DNA of 8,595 nt, from contig CAJOPV010000036.1 in assembly GCA_905236495.1 (NCBI GenBank), positions 1 through 8,595 on the forward strand, in the 5' to 3' direction. The DNA is from an uncultured Christensenellaceae bacterium. Lineage in GTDB: Bacteria; Bacillota; Clostridia; Christensenellales; Aristaeellaceae. The first letter of the stretch is position 1, and each line of letters begins with the position of its first letter. Below are positions 1 to 5,024 of this stretch, piece by piece. The notes below the pieces were generated by a model that worked only from the letters and a program-made list of their open reading frames with translations, had not been told where the DNA came from and made no database searches. The position numbers were made by a program, and so were the translations under genes.

Positions 1-410
1 GCGATGCGGCCGGCATCCTTGGTGGCCTGGCGCTGGGAATCGGAGAAGTAGGCGGGCACGGTGATGACCGCCTGGGTGACGGTCTCGCCCAGGTACGCTT
101 CCGCGTCAGCCTTCAGCTTTTGCAGCACCATGGCGCTGATCTCCTGGGGATTGTAGGATTTGCCGTCGATATCCACCTTATAGGCGGTGCCCATCTGCCG
201 CTTGATGGAAGAGATGGTGCGGTCCGGGTTGGTGATGGCCTGACGCTTGGCGATTTGGCCCACCAGCCGTTCGCCGTCCTTGGTGAAGGCGACGACGGAG
301 GGGGTGGTGCGGGCGCCCTCGGCGTTGGCGATGACGACGGGTTCGCCGCCCTCCATGACGGCGACGCAGCTGTTGGTGGTTCCCAGGTCGATACCGATAA
401 TCTTGCTCAT
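1..410 (-). CDS. dnaK: Molecular chaperone DnaK (Hsp70), N-terminal part only
   Basis: ATP-driven cytosolic Hsp70 chaperone that binds unfolded polypeptides and works with GrpE and DnaJ. Only the first 136 codons are present; the gene continues beyond position 1. The visible part is the start of the actin-like nucleotide-binding domain: the first phosphate-binding loop IGIDLGTTNSC at residues 5-15, TTPSVVAF at 35-42, SIKRQMG at 68-74 with the expected catalytic lysine K70, and the signature VPAYFSDSQRQATKDAG at about 118-134. The start at 408-410 is fixed by the family N-terminus MSKIIGIDLGTT and by an AAGGAG ribosome binding site (420-425) about nine bases upstream. It is the third gene of the hrcA-grpE-dnaK operon, 80 bases after grpE. 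Family assignment is certain; the peptide-binding domain and lid cannot be seen. Confidence 0.98.
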   Translation of the reverse strand, partial: MSKIIGIDLGTTNSCVAVMEGGEPVVIANAEGARTTPSVVAFTKDGERLVGQIAKRQAITNPDRTISSIKRQMGTAYKVDIDGKSYNPQEISAMVLQKLKADAEAYLGETVTQAVITVPAYFSDSQRQATKDAGRI

Positions 411-457
411 AACGCATTTCTCCTTTTATCTGTCATTTTTGGTTTTGCTTTCTATCA

Positions 458-484
458 GATCAACCGGCTTTCGCCGGACAGATC
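458..484 (-). other. GNRA-capped hairpin in the grpE-dnaK spacer
   Basis: On the minus strand the spacer contains CCGGC-GAAA-GCCGG, a perfect five-pair stem closed by a GAAA tetraloop (464-477). It is flanked by GATC on both sides (458-461 and 481-484), which can add four more pairs across a small TGT/TT internal loop. No U-tract follows, so it is not an intrinsic terminator. It lies about 50 bases before the dnaK start. I infer a role in mRNA processing or stability that sets dnaK output relative to hrcA and grpE; the hairpin is seen, the role is not. Confidence 0.6.
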
Positions 485-490
485 GCGGTT

Positions 491-1063
491 TTATGCTTCC
501 GCCACGACTTTCACCATGGCGTGGCGGATCACCTGATCCCCCATTTTGTAGCCCTTTTGCAATACGGCGCAGACGGTGCCGGGCTCCCCTTCCTCGTCGG
601 TGCCCTGCATGACGGCGTTTTCCAGGGCGGGGTCGAATTTCTCTCCCTGCCGGTCGATGACCGTGACGCCCCGCTTTTCCAGGGCTTCCGTCAGCTGCTT
701 ATACACCAGCTTCACCCCGGTCATCATTCTTTCATCCGGGCTTTCCTGCTGAATGGCCCGTTCCAGGTTATCCACCACCGGCAAAAGCAGCTTGATAAAT
801 TCCCGGGCCCCGTCCTCATAGGCCTCCGCCCGGGTGGCCTTGGTGCGCTTGCGGTAGTTATCGAAATCCGCCTGCACCCGCTGGGCCAGGTTCAGGTATT
901 CCTCCGCCTTGGCCTGGGCGGCGGCAAGGGCGTCCTCCTCCGGGGCGGGCTGCTGCGCATCCGCATTTTCGGCGGTTTCCTCCATCTGGATGGCCTCCTC
1001 CGCTTCGGGGGCTTCGGTTTCCTTATCAAACGGCATGGCACTGTTCCTCTTTTTCTTCTTCAT
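491..1063 (-). CDS. grpE: Nucleotide exchange factor GrpE
   Basis: Cytosolic dimeric co-chaperone that releases ADP from DnaK. The product is 190 residues, normal for the family. After a charged, acidic, alanine-rich tail (about residues 1-58) comes the long dimerising helix, with AEEYLNLAQRVQADFDNYRKR followed by an alpha-helical stretch and then DNLERAI. The C-terminal beta domain carries the GrpE signature: GEKFDPALENAVMQ, then VLQKGYKMGDQVIRHAMVKV at the end. The start chosen (1061-1063) lies 14 bases after the hrcA stop, with AGAAGG nine bases upstream. A second start nine codons in (1034-1036, MPFDKE) is about as plausible because AGAGGA precedes it by eight bases, giving 181 residues. 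The open frame extends further upstream inside hrcA, but that part is out-of-frame shadow. The gene is cotranscribed with hrcA and dnaK. Confidence 0.97.
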   Translation of the reverse strand: MKKKKRNSAMPFDKETEAPEAEEAIQMEETAENADAQQPAPEEDALAAAQAKAEEYLNLAQRVQADFDNYRKRTKATRAEAYEDGAREFIKLLLPVVDNLERAIQQESPDERMMTGVKLVYKQLTEALEKRGVTVIDRQGEKFDPALENAVMQGTDEEGEPGTVCAVLQKGYKMGDQVIRHAMVKVVAEA

Positions 1064-1077
1064 TCCCGATCGCCTTC

Positions 1078-2097
1078 TCACTCGCCCAGCATATCGCTGA
1101 GCACGCTGCCGATGGCGCTGAGGGCGCTGAGCACCCGGGCGTAGGGCATCCGGGTGGGCCCGATGACCCCCACGGCGCCCCGGTGATCCGCCCCCACCTG
1201 GTAGCTGGCGGTGACGACGGAGCAATCCGCCATTTCCGGCAGCCCCGTTTCCGGCCCGATGTGGACGGTGAACCCGGCCCCATCCTCCGAAAGCAGGGCC
1301 ATGAGCCGATCCTTCTCCTCCAGGGCGGACAGGAAAGCCCGGGCCTTTTCCACGTCGGAATACTCCGGGTAGTTTAAGATATTGTGGCTGCCTCCCACAG
1401 TGAGGGTATCGGTGGCGGACTGCTTTTCCATCTGGGCCGCCAGATCCGCGATGCCCCGGAGCACCTGGGCGTCGCCCCCCATCTGCCGGGAATAGGCCCC
1501 CAGCATTTCCTGCACTTCCTGAAGCGTTCTGCCCGCCAGCCTTTCCGTCAGCATCCGGGAGATGGCGTAGAGGGCGTCCCCGTCCAGGTTTTCGCTGACC
1601 CGGATCACCGTATCCCGGATGGCCCCCGTATCGGTGACGATCACCAGCAGCGCCGCCCCCCGGGGCATGGGCACCAATTGCAGCGTGGATACCCGAAGTT
1701 CCGTTTGCTTGGGCATCATCACCACGGCGGTGTAGCGGGTGATCTCGCTGATGGCCTGGGCGGCGGTGGTGATCACATCCTCCATCTGCCGCACCCGGCT
1801 GGAAAAATAATCCCGGGCCCGGGCGTCCGGCTGGGGCGGGCAGGCGGCGAGCAGATCATCCACATACAGCCGATAGGCCTTCACGCTGGGCACCCGCCCG
1901 GCGCTGACGTGGGGCTGGGCCAGATAGCCCAATTCCTCCAGGTCGCTCATCTCGTTTCGGATGGTGGCGCTGGAGAGGCTGGTTTCATACTTGCGGGAAA
2001 TGGTGCGGCTGCCCACGGGCAGGGCCGTTTGGATGTAATCGTCGATGATGGCGTGCAGGATCCTTTCCTTCCGCGCATCGATGGGCTGCTGTGCCAT
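1078..2097 (-). CDS. hrcA: Heat-inducible transcription repressor HrcA
   Basis: Repressor of class I heat-shock genes. It binds CIRCE and loses activity on heat stress, with GroEL helping it refold. The product is 339 residues, a usual length. The N-terminal winged-helix domain (about residues 5-75) carries the highly conserved LSSATIRNEMSDLEELGYL (41-59) and QPHVSAGRVPS (61-71). The rest fits the GAF-like dimerisation domain, ending with SVVTASYQVGADHRGAVGVIGPTRMPYARV near the C-terminus. The start at 2095-2097 is supported by AAAGGAG about 11 bases upstream and by the family N-terminus. It is the first gene of the operon, preceded by its own sigma-A promoter and a perfect CIRCE, so autoregulation is very likely. 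The gene order hrcA-grpE-dnaK is typical of low-GC Gram-positive relatives. Confidence 0.98.
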   Translation of the reverse strand: MAQQPIDARKERILHAIIDDYIQTALPVGSRTISRKYETSLSSATIRNEMSDLEELGYLAQPHVSAGRVPSVKAYRLYVDDLLAACPPQPDARARDYFSSRVRQMEDVITTAAQAISEITRYTAVVMMPKQTELRVSTLQLVPMPRGAALLVIVTDTGAIRDTVIRVSENLDGDALYAISRMLTERLAGRTLQEVQEMLGAYSRQMGGDAQVLRGIADLAAQMEKQSATDTLTVGGSHNILNYPEYSDVEKARAFLSALEEKDRLMALLSEDGAGFTVHIGPETGLPEMADCSVVTASYQVGADHRGAVGVIGPTRMPYARVLSALSAIGSVLSDMLGE

Positions 2098-2130
2098 AAG
2101 GCCCTCCGCTCCTTTCCTCTTTCCTTCGTT

Positions 2131-2159
2131 GTTAGCACTCTTGCTCGTCGAGTGCTAAC
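2131..2159 (-). promoter_or_regulatory. CIRCE operator (HrcA binding site)
   Basis: TTAGCACTC (2132-2140), a nine-base spacer, then GAGTGCTAA (2150-2158): an exact match to the CIRCE inverted repeat. A further G/C pair extends it at 2131 and 2159. It lies just downstream of the predicted transcription start of hrcA, so bound HrcA would block initiation or clearance, and the transcribed RNA would carry the hairpin in its leader. Confidence 0.97.
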
Positions 2160-2168
2160 CACGGGTAT

Positions 2169-2197
2169 AAGATAGCACGATTCAGGCATCCTGTCAA
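2169..2197 (-). promoter_or_regulatory. Sigma-A promoter of the hrcA-grpE-dnaK operon
   Basis: On the minus strand, TTGACA (2192-2197) is followed after exactly 17 bases by TATCTT (2169-2174). The -35 is a perfect consensus and the -10 matches at four of six positions. Predicted transcription start is near 2162, immediately before CIRCE. Confidence 0.88.
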
Positions 2198-2247
2198 TAC
2201 TTCCCGAAAAAATATTTTTCCCGCGTCCAAAGATTTCATCATAAAAC

Positions 2248-2277
2248 AAAAAAACGGGGCGCCGCACGGGCGCCCCG
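2248..2277 (-). terminator. Intrinsic terminator after the FMN-binding-like gene
   Basis: On the minus strand, CGGGGCGCC (2269-2277) and its perfect complement (2255-2263) form a nine-pair GC-rich stem with a five-base loop. Seven Ts follow directly (2248-2254), then G and more Ts. It begins 15 bases past the stop codon at 2292 and should keep transcription of that gene from entering the heat-shock operon. No T-tract follows on the plus strand, so it works in one direction only. Confidence 0.96.
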
Positions 2278-2291
2278 GAGATCAGAAGCAT

Positions 2292-3152
2292 TTACTCTGC
2301 GGGAGCAAAAAAGCTGATAGGCGTGGCGCCGGTGAGGGCGTCGGCAGCCAGCAAGGTGATGGGGGCCACTTCGATGTGCAGCGTGGGGTACTGAGCCTCA
2401 TAGCCGCTTTCCGTCTTAAAGGAAACCGTCATGCTGTAGCCGGCATCCTTTTCCTCGGCGGAAACGGTGCGGGTGACGGTGTAGGCAGCATCGGCAGCCA
2501 GGCCGGCACCGGCGTAGTTGGGGCCCTGTTCGCCGGTCAGGTTATCGATGAGATACAGCTCGGTGACGGTTTCCCCGGTTTTGTTGTAGAAGGTATAGGT
2601 GCCCGTAGCGCCCTTGGCGGCCTTGGCGGCAGCCAGGATGCCCTTGGCGTAGTTCAGGGTGTCGGTGGTGGTGGCGCCGGTGACGGCGTCGATGAATTCG
2701 GCCTTATTCTCTTCGGTGTAGCCTTCCAGGGCCGCTTCCAGCTCGGCGATGGTTTTGCCCACGGCGAACTTCTCGATGGAATCGTAGTTGACGGCGATCT
2801 GGTTGGTGGAGCCCGCCCGCTGCATGTTCAGGCTGTACATGTCGCTGTTCACCCGCTTGGAGGCCAGCACCATGCCCTCCGGCATGTAGGAGCCCAAGGC
2901 CCGCTCGGCGGTGTTATCGCTGTTGGGCACGCCCACCACGGCGATATCGGGCCGGCTGCTCATAAACTGGTATTCGTCGATCTTGGCAGCCAGGATCATG
3001 TCGTCCCGCACCACGGCGGTGATGACGGCAAATCCGCCGGTGCCGTGGGCGGCGTATTCCACCTGCCCGATGAGCACCTCGCCCTCAGCCAGGGCGGAGC
3101 AGGCGCCCAGCGCCAGCACGGCAGCCAACAGGAACGCGGCAATCTTCTTCAT
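2292..3152 (-). CDS. Exported protein with FMN-binding-like domain and two TGAT motifs
   Basis: The product is 286 residues and I cannot name it with certainty. The N-terminus is a clear signal: MKK, a hydrophobic run to residue 17, then LGAC with C18. This could be a lipobox; cleavage by signal peptidase I after ALA (20-22) is the alternative. Residues about 25-180 resemble extracytoplasmic FMN-binding-type domains: a beta-rich start with repeated small residues, then DAVTGATTTDTLNYAKGILAA at 155-175, matching the D-x-x-[ST]-G-A-[ST] pattern to which ApbE joins FMN through the threonine. A short linker and a beta-rich C-terminal part (about 183-270) follow. The protein ends with a second similar motif, DALTGAT (271-277), nine residues from the C-terminus. 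The start is supported by AAGGGAG (3161-3167) eight bases upstream. The gene is monocistronic, with its own promoter and terminator. No ApbE or electron-transfer partner is in the window, so flavinylation is inference. Confidence 0.6.
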   Translation of the reverse strand: MKKIAAFLLAAVLALGACSALAEGEVLIGQVEYAAHGTGGFAVITAVVRDDMILAAKIDEYQFMSSRPDIAVVGVPNSDNTAERALGSYMPEGMVLASKRVNSDMYSLNMQRAGSTNQIAVNYDSIEKFAVGKTIAELEAALEGYTEENKAEFIDAVTGATTTDTLNYAKGILAAAKAAKGATGTYTFYNKTGETVTELYLIDNLTGEQGPNYAGAGLAADAAYTVTRTVSAEEKDAGYSMTVSFKTESGYEAQYPTLHIEVAPITLLAADALTGATPISFFAPAE

Positions 3153-3204
3153 AAATTAATCTCCCTTCAATATACAATTGGAGGCCTTCGCCCCCCTTGC
3201 CCTT

Positions 3205-3233
3205 ATCATACAGTAAATATTGGACAATTGCAA
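3205..3233 (-). promoter_or_regulatory. Probable sigma-A promoter of the FMN-binding-like gene
   Basis: On the minus strand, TTGCAA (3228-3233) is followed by a 17-base spacer and TATGAT (3205-3210). The -10 matches five of six positions, the -35 four of six. The start would be near 3198, leaving a leader of about 46 bases. The first part of that leader (3180-3196) can fold into a GC-rich hairpin with a five-pair stem, which could protect the mRNA 5' end. An inverted repeat overlaps the -35 (see 3226-3241). Confidence 0.65.
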
Positions 3234-3241
3234 GCGCAATT
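3226..3241. repeat. Small inverted repeat over the -35 of the FMN-binding-like gene
   Basis: AATTGC (3226-3231), four bases, then GCAATT (3236-3241). On the plus strand it runs into seven Ts (3240-3246), so it resembles a weak, AT-rich terminator read rightward. On the minus strand it overlaps the -35 box, so it could be an operator. No plus-strand gene ends here, which favours the operator reading, but neither is proven. Confidence 0.35.
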
Positions 3242-3336
3242 TTTTTATTCCCAGATATTCGCAAGCTGCTCGAACGCAACCCATCGGCCAATATGATTTT
3301 TATACTCGTTACGCCAAAAAATTGCCATTTGGTTCA

Positions 3337-3365
3337 TTGACCAATGACTTTTTGCATGTTATATT
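3337..3365 (+). promoter_or_regulatory. Strong-looking plus-strand promoter with extended -10
   Basis: TTGACC (3337-3342), a 17-base spacer, then TATATT (3360-3365), preceded by TG one base before the -10 (3357-3358). Each hexamer matches five of six positions and the extended -10 fits. Predicted start is near 3372. An imperfect inverted repeat (CATTTGGT ... ACCAATG, 3326-3346) covers the -35 and could be an operator. The promoter points into the small frame ending at 3535. Confidence 0.6.
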
Positions 3366-3535
3366 GCTCCCCCAATAAAAACGTGAATCTAAAATATGAT
3401 CAGTCAAACGAAAAGCATGTAAAAATCGCTGAAATCTCCAAACGCATACACGAAGCGGCAAAAGCAGGCGTAAATTACGCATTATTAGAAGCCGAATTGT
3501 CCGAAGCGGTTTTTTCCATGTTCACTGAAACTTAA
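3344..3535 (+). CDS. Small hypothetical protein or gene remnant, start uncertain
   Basis: I do not recognise this frame. It encodes 63 residues from the ATG at 3344, or 50 from the GTG at 3383. The latter part reads like real protein: after VNLKYDQSNEKH come two likely amphipathic helices, KIAEISKRIHEAAKAG and ALLEAELSEAVFSMF, joined by a short turn. Neither start has a ribosome binding site. The ATG lies upstream of the transcription start predicted for the promoter at 3337-3365, so the GTG, about 11 bases after that start, would be the usable one if that promoter is real. From the GTG, only 19 of 50 codons end in G or C, against 19 of the first 20 in the adjacent xth gene, which suggests foreign or relaxed sequence. 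It ends tail-to-tail with xth, five bases between the stops. It may be a real small gene, the 3' remnant of a lost gene, or noise. Confidence 0.4.
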   Translation: MTFCMLYCSPNKNVNLKYDQSNEKHVKIAEISKRIHEAAKAGVNYALLEAELSEAVFSMFTET

Positions 3536-3540
3536 TCGAT

Positions 3541-4299
3541 TTACGCTTCCCTCATTGTCAGCTCCACAGGGCAATGATCGGAGCCGAAGATTTCCGGGTG
3601 GATGCGGGCGTCCGTAAGGCGGCCCTGCAGCCGATCGGACACGATGAAATAATCGATGCGCCATCCGGCGTTGTTTTCCCGGGCGTGGAAGCGGTAGCTC
3701 CACCAGCTGTACGCCCCCGTTTCCTCCGGGTGGAAGAAACGGAAGGTATCGGTAAAGCCGCTGCAAAGCAAAGCGGTCATTTTGTCCCGCTCCTCCTGGG
3801 TAAAGCCCGCGTTGCGGAGATTGGATCTGGGGTTTTTGATGTCGATCTCCCTGTGGGCCACGTTCAGATCGCCGCAGAAAACGACGGGCTTTTCCGCGTC
3901 CAGCCCCTTGATATACCGTAAGAACGCATCCTCCCAGGCCATGCGGTAGGGCAGCCGCGCCAGGCCGTCCTGGGAATTGGGGGTATAGACCGTGAGGAAA
4001 TAAAGATCCGGGAATTCCAGGGTGATGACCCGGCCCTCGTGGTCGAATTCCTCCGCGCCGATGCCGTAGCGTACGCTCAGGGCGGGCAGCCGGCTGAAGA
4101 TCGCCGTGCCGGAATAGCCCTTTTTTTCAGCGTAATGCCAATACTGGCAATACCCCGGCAGGTTCATCTGGATCTGCCCTTCCTGCAGCTTCGTTTCCTG
4201 GAGGCAGAAGATATCCGCGTCCAGGGCGGCAAAGGCATCCATGAAGCCCTTGCCCATGGCGGCCCTCAAGCCGTTCACATTCCAGGAGATCAGCTTCAT
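3541..4299 (-). CDS. xth: Exodeoxyribonuclease III / AP endonuclease, ExoA type
   Basis: DNA repair enzyme that cuts 5' of abasic sites and removes blocked 3' ends; a magnesium-dependent member of the endonuclease/exonuclease/phosphatase fold. At 252 residues it is full length. Active-site motifs are all visible: WNVNG with N7, LQETK with E35, YTPNSQ with Y105, GDLNVAH with D144 and N146, WRIDYF with D216, and GSDHCPV with D241 and H242. The stretch KNPRSNLRNAGFTQEER (155-171) is typical of the Gram-positive ExoA branch rather than E. coli XthA. The start at 4297-4299 has GGAGG eight bases upstream. It lies 23 bases downstream of the HAD phosphatase gene and is very likely cotranscribed with it. 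No terminator is visible after its stop. Bacillus ExoA helps repair abasic sites in spores, which fits the sporulation genes upstream, though that role here is inference. Confidence 0.96.
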   Translation of the reverse strand: MKLISWNVNGLRAAMGKGFMDAFAALDADIFCLQETKLQEGQIQMNLPGYCQYWHYAEKKGYSGTAIFSRLPALSVRYGIGAEEFDHEGRVITLEFPDLYFLTVYTPNSQDGLARLPYRMAWEDAFLRYIKGLDAEKPVVFCGDLNVAHREIDIKNPRSNLRNAGFTQEERDKMTALLCSGFTDTFRFFHPEETGAYSWWSYRFHARENNAGWRIDYFIVSDRLQGRLTDARIHPEIFGSDHCPVELTMREA

Positions 4300-4322
4300 C
4301 GGTATTTCCTCCGCTTTCGTAA

Positions 4323-4961
4323 TTACCGCCAGGCTGCTTCGTCAGCCTCGGGCATCGCCCGGCGCAGCGCTTTCTTGGGGTTCACCAGCACGGGATGCCC
4401 GCACAGGCGCAGAACCGGGGCGTCGCTGGGGCTGTCGCCGTAGGCCCGGGAGGCCGCCCAGTCCGCCTGGATGCCGCTCTGCTTCAGCCACGCTTCCACC
4501 CGCCGGGCTTTTTCCTGGCCCTTGCAGTTGGCTCTTACGGTAAAATCCGCTTCCAGCTCGGTGCACAGCAGCGCGTCAAAGCCCAGGGCGTCCGAAACGA
4601 ACTGCATATAATTCCGGGTGGAAGCGGAAACCAGCAGCATGATCCGCCCCGCCCGGCGGTTTTCCTCGATGGCTTCCAGCCCCCGGGCATAAACCTTGGG
4701 CAGCAGCGCTTCCCGGACAAAATCCGCCGCCAGGGTTTCCCGCGCTTCCGGGGAAAGCCCCCGAAGGAAGCGGAGGGAACGGGCCTTGATCTGCCCGTCG
4801 GTCATGCCGCCCAGCAGGTATTTTACCGTGGCGAAGAGCACCCGCCGATATTCCTTCCCCGGCATGGCCCCTTTCTTCCGGGCATAATTCACAAAGGAAA
4901 CGATGCTGTCCCCCGGGATCAGGGTGCCGTCAAAATCAAACACAGCCAAGGCCCGTGCCAT
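4323..4961 (-). CDS. HAD-IB family phosphatase (SerB-like)
   Basis: Cytosolic phosphatase of the haloacid dehalogenase superfamily, subfamily IB, related to phosphoserine phosphatase; 212 residues. Motif I is VFDFDGTL with nucleophile D9 and acid/base D11. DSIVSF follows at 18-23, as in the HAD-IB hypothetical group with the helical cap. The cap spans about residues 20-95. Motif II is LLVSAS with S112, motif III is supplied by K147 or K151 in CKGQEKARR, and motif IV is YGDSPSDAPVL with D176 and D180 for magnesium. The substrate cannot be told from sequence: phosphoserine, a lipid phosphate or another small phosphomonoester are all possible. The start at 4959-4961 has AAGGAGG seven bases upstream. 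It is the first gene of a unit with xth and has its own promoter directly upstream. Confidence 0.9.
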   Translation of the reverse strand: MARALAVFDFDGTLIPGDSIVSFVNYARKKGAMPGKEYRRVLFATVKYLLGGMTDGQIKARSLRFLRGLSPEARETLAADFVREALLPKVYARGLEAIEENRRAGRIMLLVSASTRNYMQFVSDALGFDALLCTELEADFTVRANCKGQEKARRVEAWLKQSGIQADWAASRAYGDSPSDAPVLRLCGHPVLVNPKKALRRAMPEADEAAWR

Positions 4962-4990
4962 GCAGCCGCCTCCTTTTCCTTGCTGACCTC

Positions 4991-5019
4991 ATGGTAGCAC
5001 GGCGGCAGGGGGCTGTCAA
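4991..5019 (-). promoter_or_regulatory. Sigma-A promoter of the HAD phosphatase-xth unit
   Basis: On the minus strand, TTGACA (5014-5019), a 17-base spacer, then TACCAT (4991-4996), with TG one base before the -10. The perfect -35 and extended -10 make up for a four-of-six -10. Predicted start is near 4984, about 23 bases before the start codon. It begins six bases after the ypeB stop; there is no hairpin with a T-tract in the 63-base gap, so read-through from ypeB is also possible. Confidence 0.75.
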
Positions 5020-5024
5020 GGAAA

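Larger units (their letters stand above)
3153..3343. other. AT-rich intergenic region between the FMN-binding-like gene and the small plus-strand frame
   Basis: This stretch contains the leader and promoter of the minus-strand gene, the small inverted repeat, and the -35 of a plus-strand promoter. I see no convincing coding frame or RNA gene in 3242-3336. It is clearly richer in A and T than the neighbouring genes, and the same composition continues to about 3540. Confidence 0.5.

Noticed and set aside
1384..2175. Long plus-strand open frame opposite hrcA (263 codons)
   Set aside because: It is a mirror of GC-rich hrcA codons, rich in Gly, His and Pro with no recognisable domain and no good ribosome binding site; hrcA on the other strand is certain.
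3153..3204. Riboswitch in the leader of the FMN-binding-like gene
   Set aside because: The predicted leader is about 46 bases, too short for known FMN or other large riboswitches, and no conserved core is visible.
2376..3296. Long plus-strand open frame opposite the FMN-binding-like gene (306 codons)
   Set aside because: Gly/His/Val-rich antisense shadow; it also runs across the promoter and leader of the minus-strand gene, which has a signal peptide, ribosome binding site, promoter and terminator.
3326..3346. Imperfect hairpin CATTTGGT ... ACCAATG followed by five Ts, considered as a plus-strand terminator
   Set aside because: The stem is short with a bulge and few GC pairs, the T-run is short and offset, and no plus-strand gene lies upstream. 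Operator over the -35 is the more likely reading.
3419..3535. Small two-helix peptide considered as a Spo0E-like phosphatase because of its size
   Set aside because: The Spo0E signature S-Q-x-L-D in the second helix is absent; only the general helix-turn-helix layout is similar.
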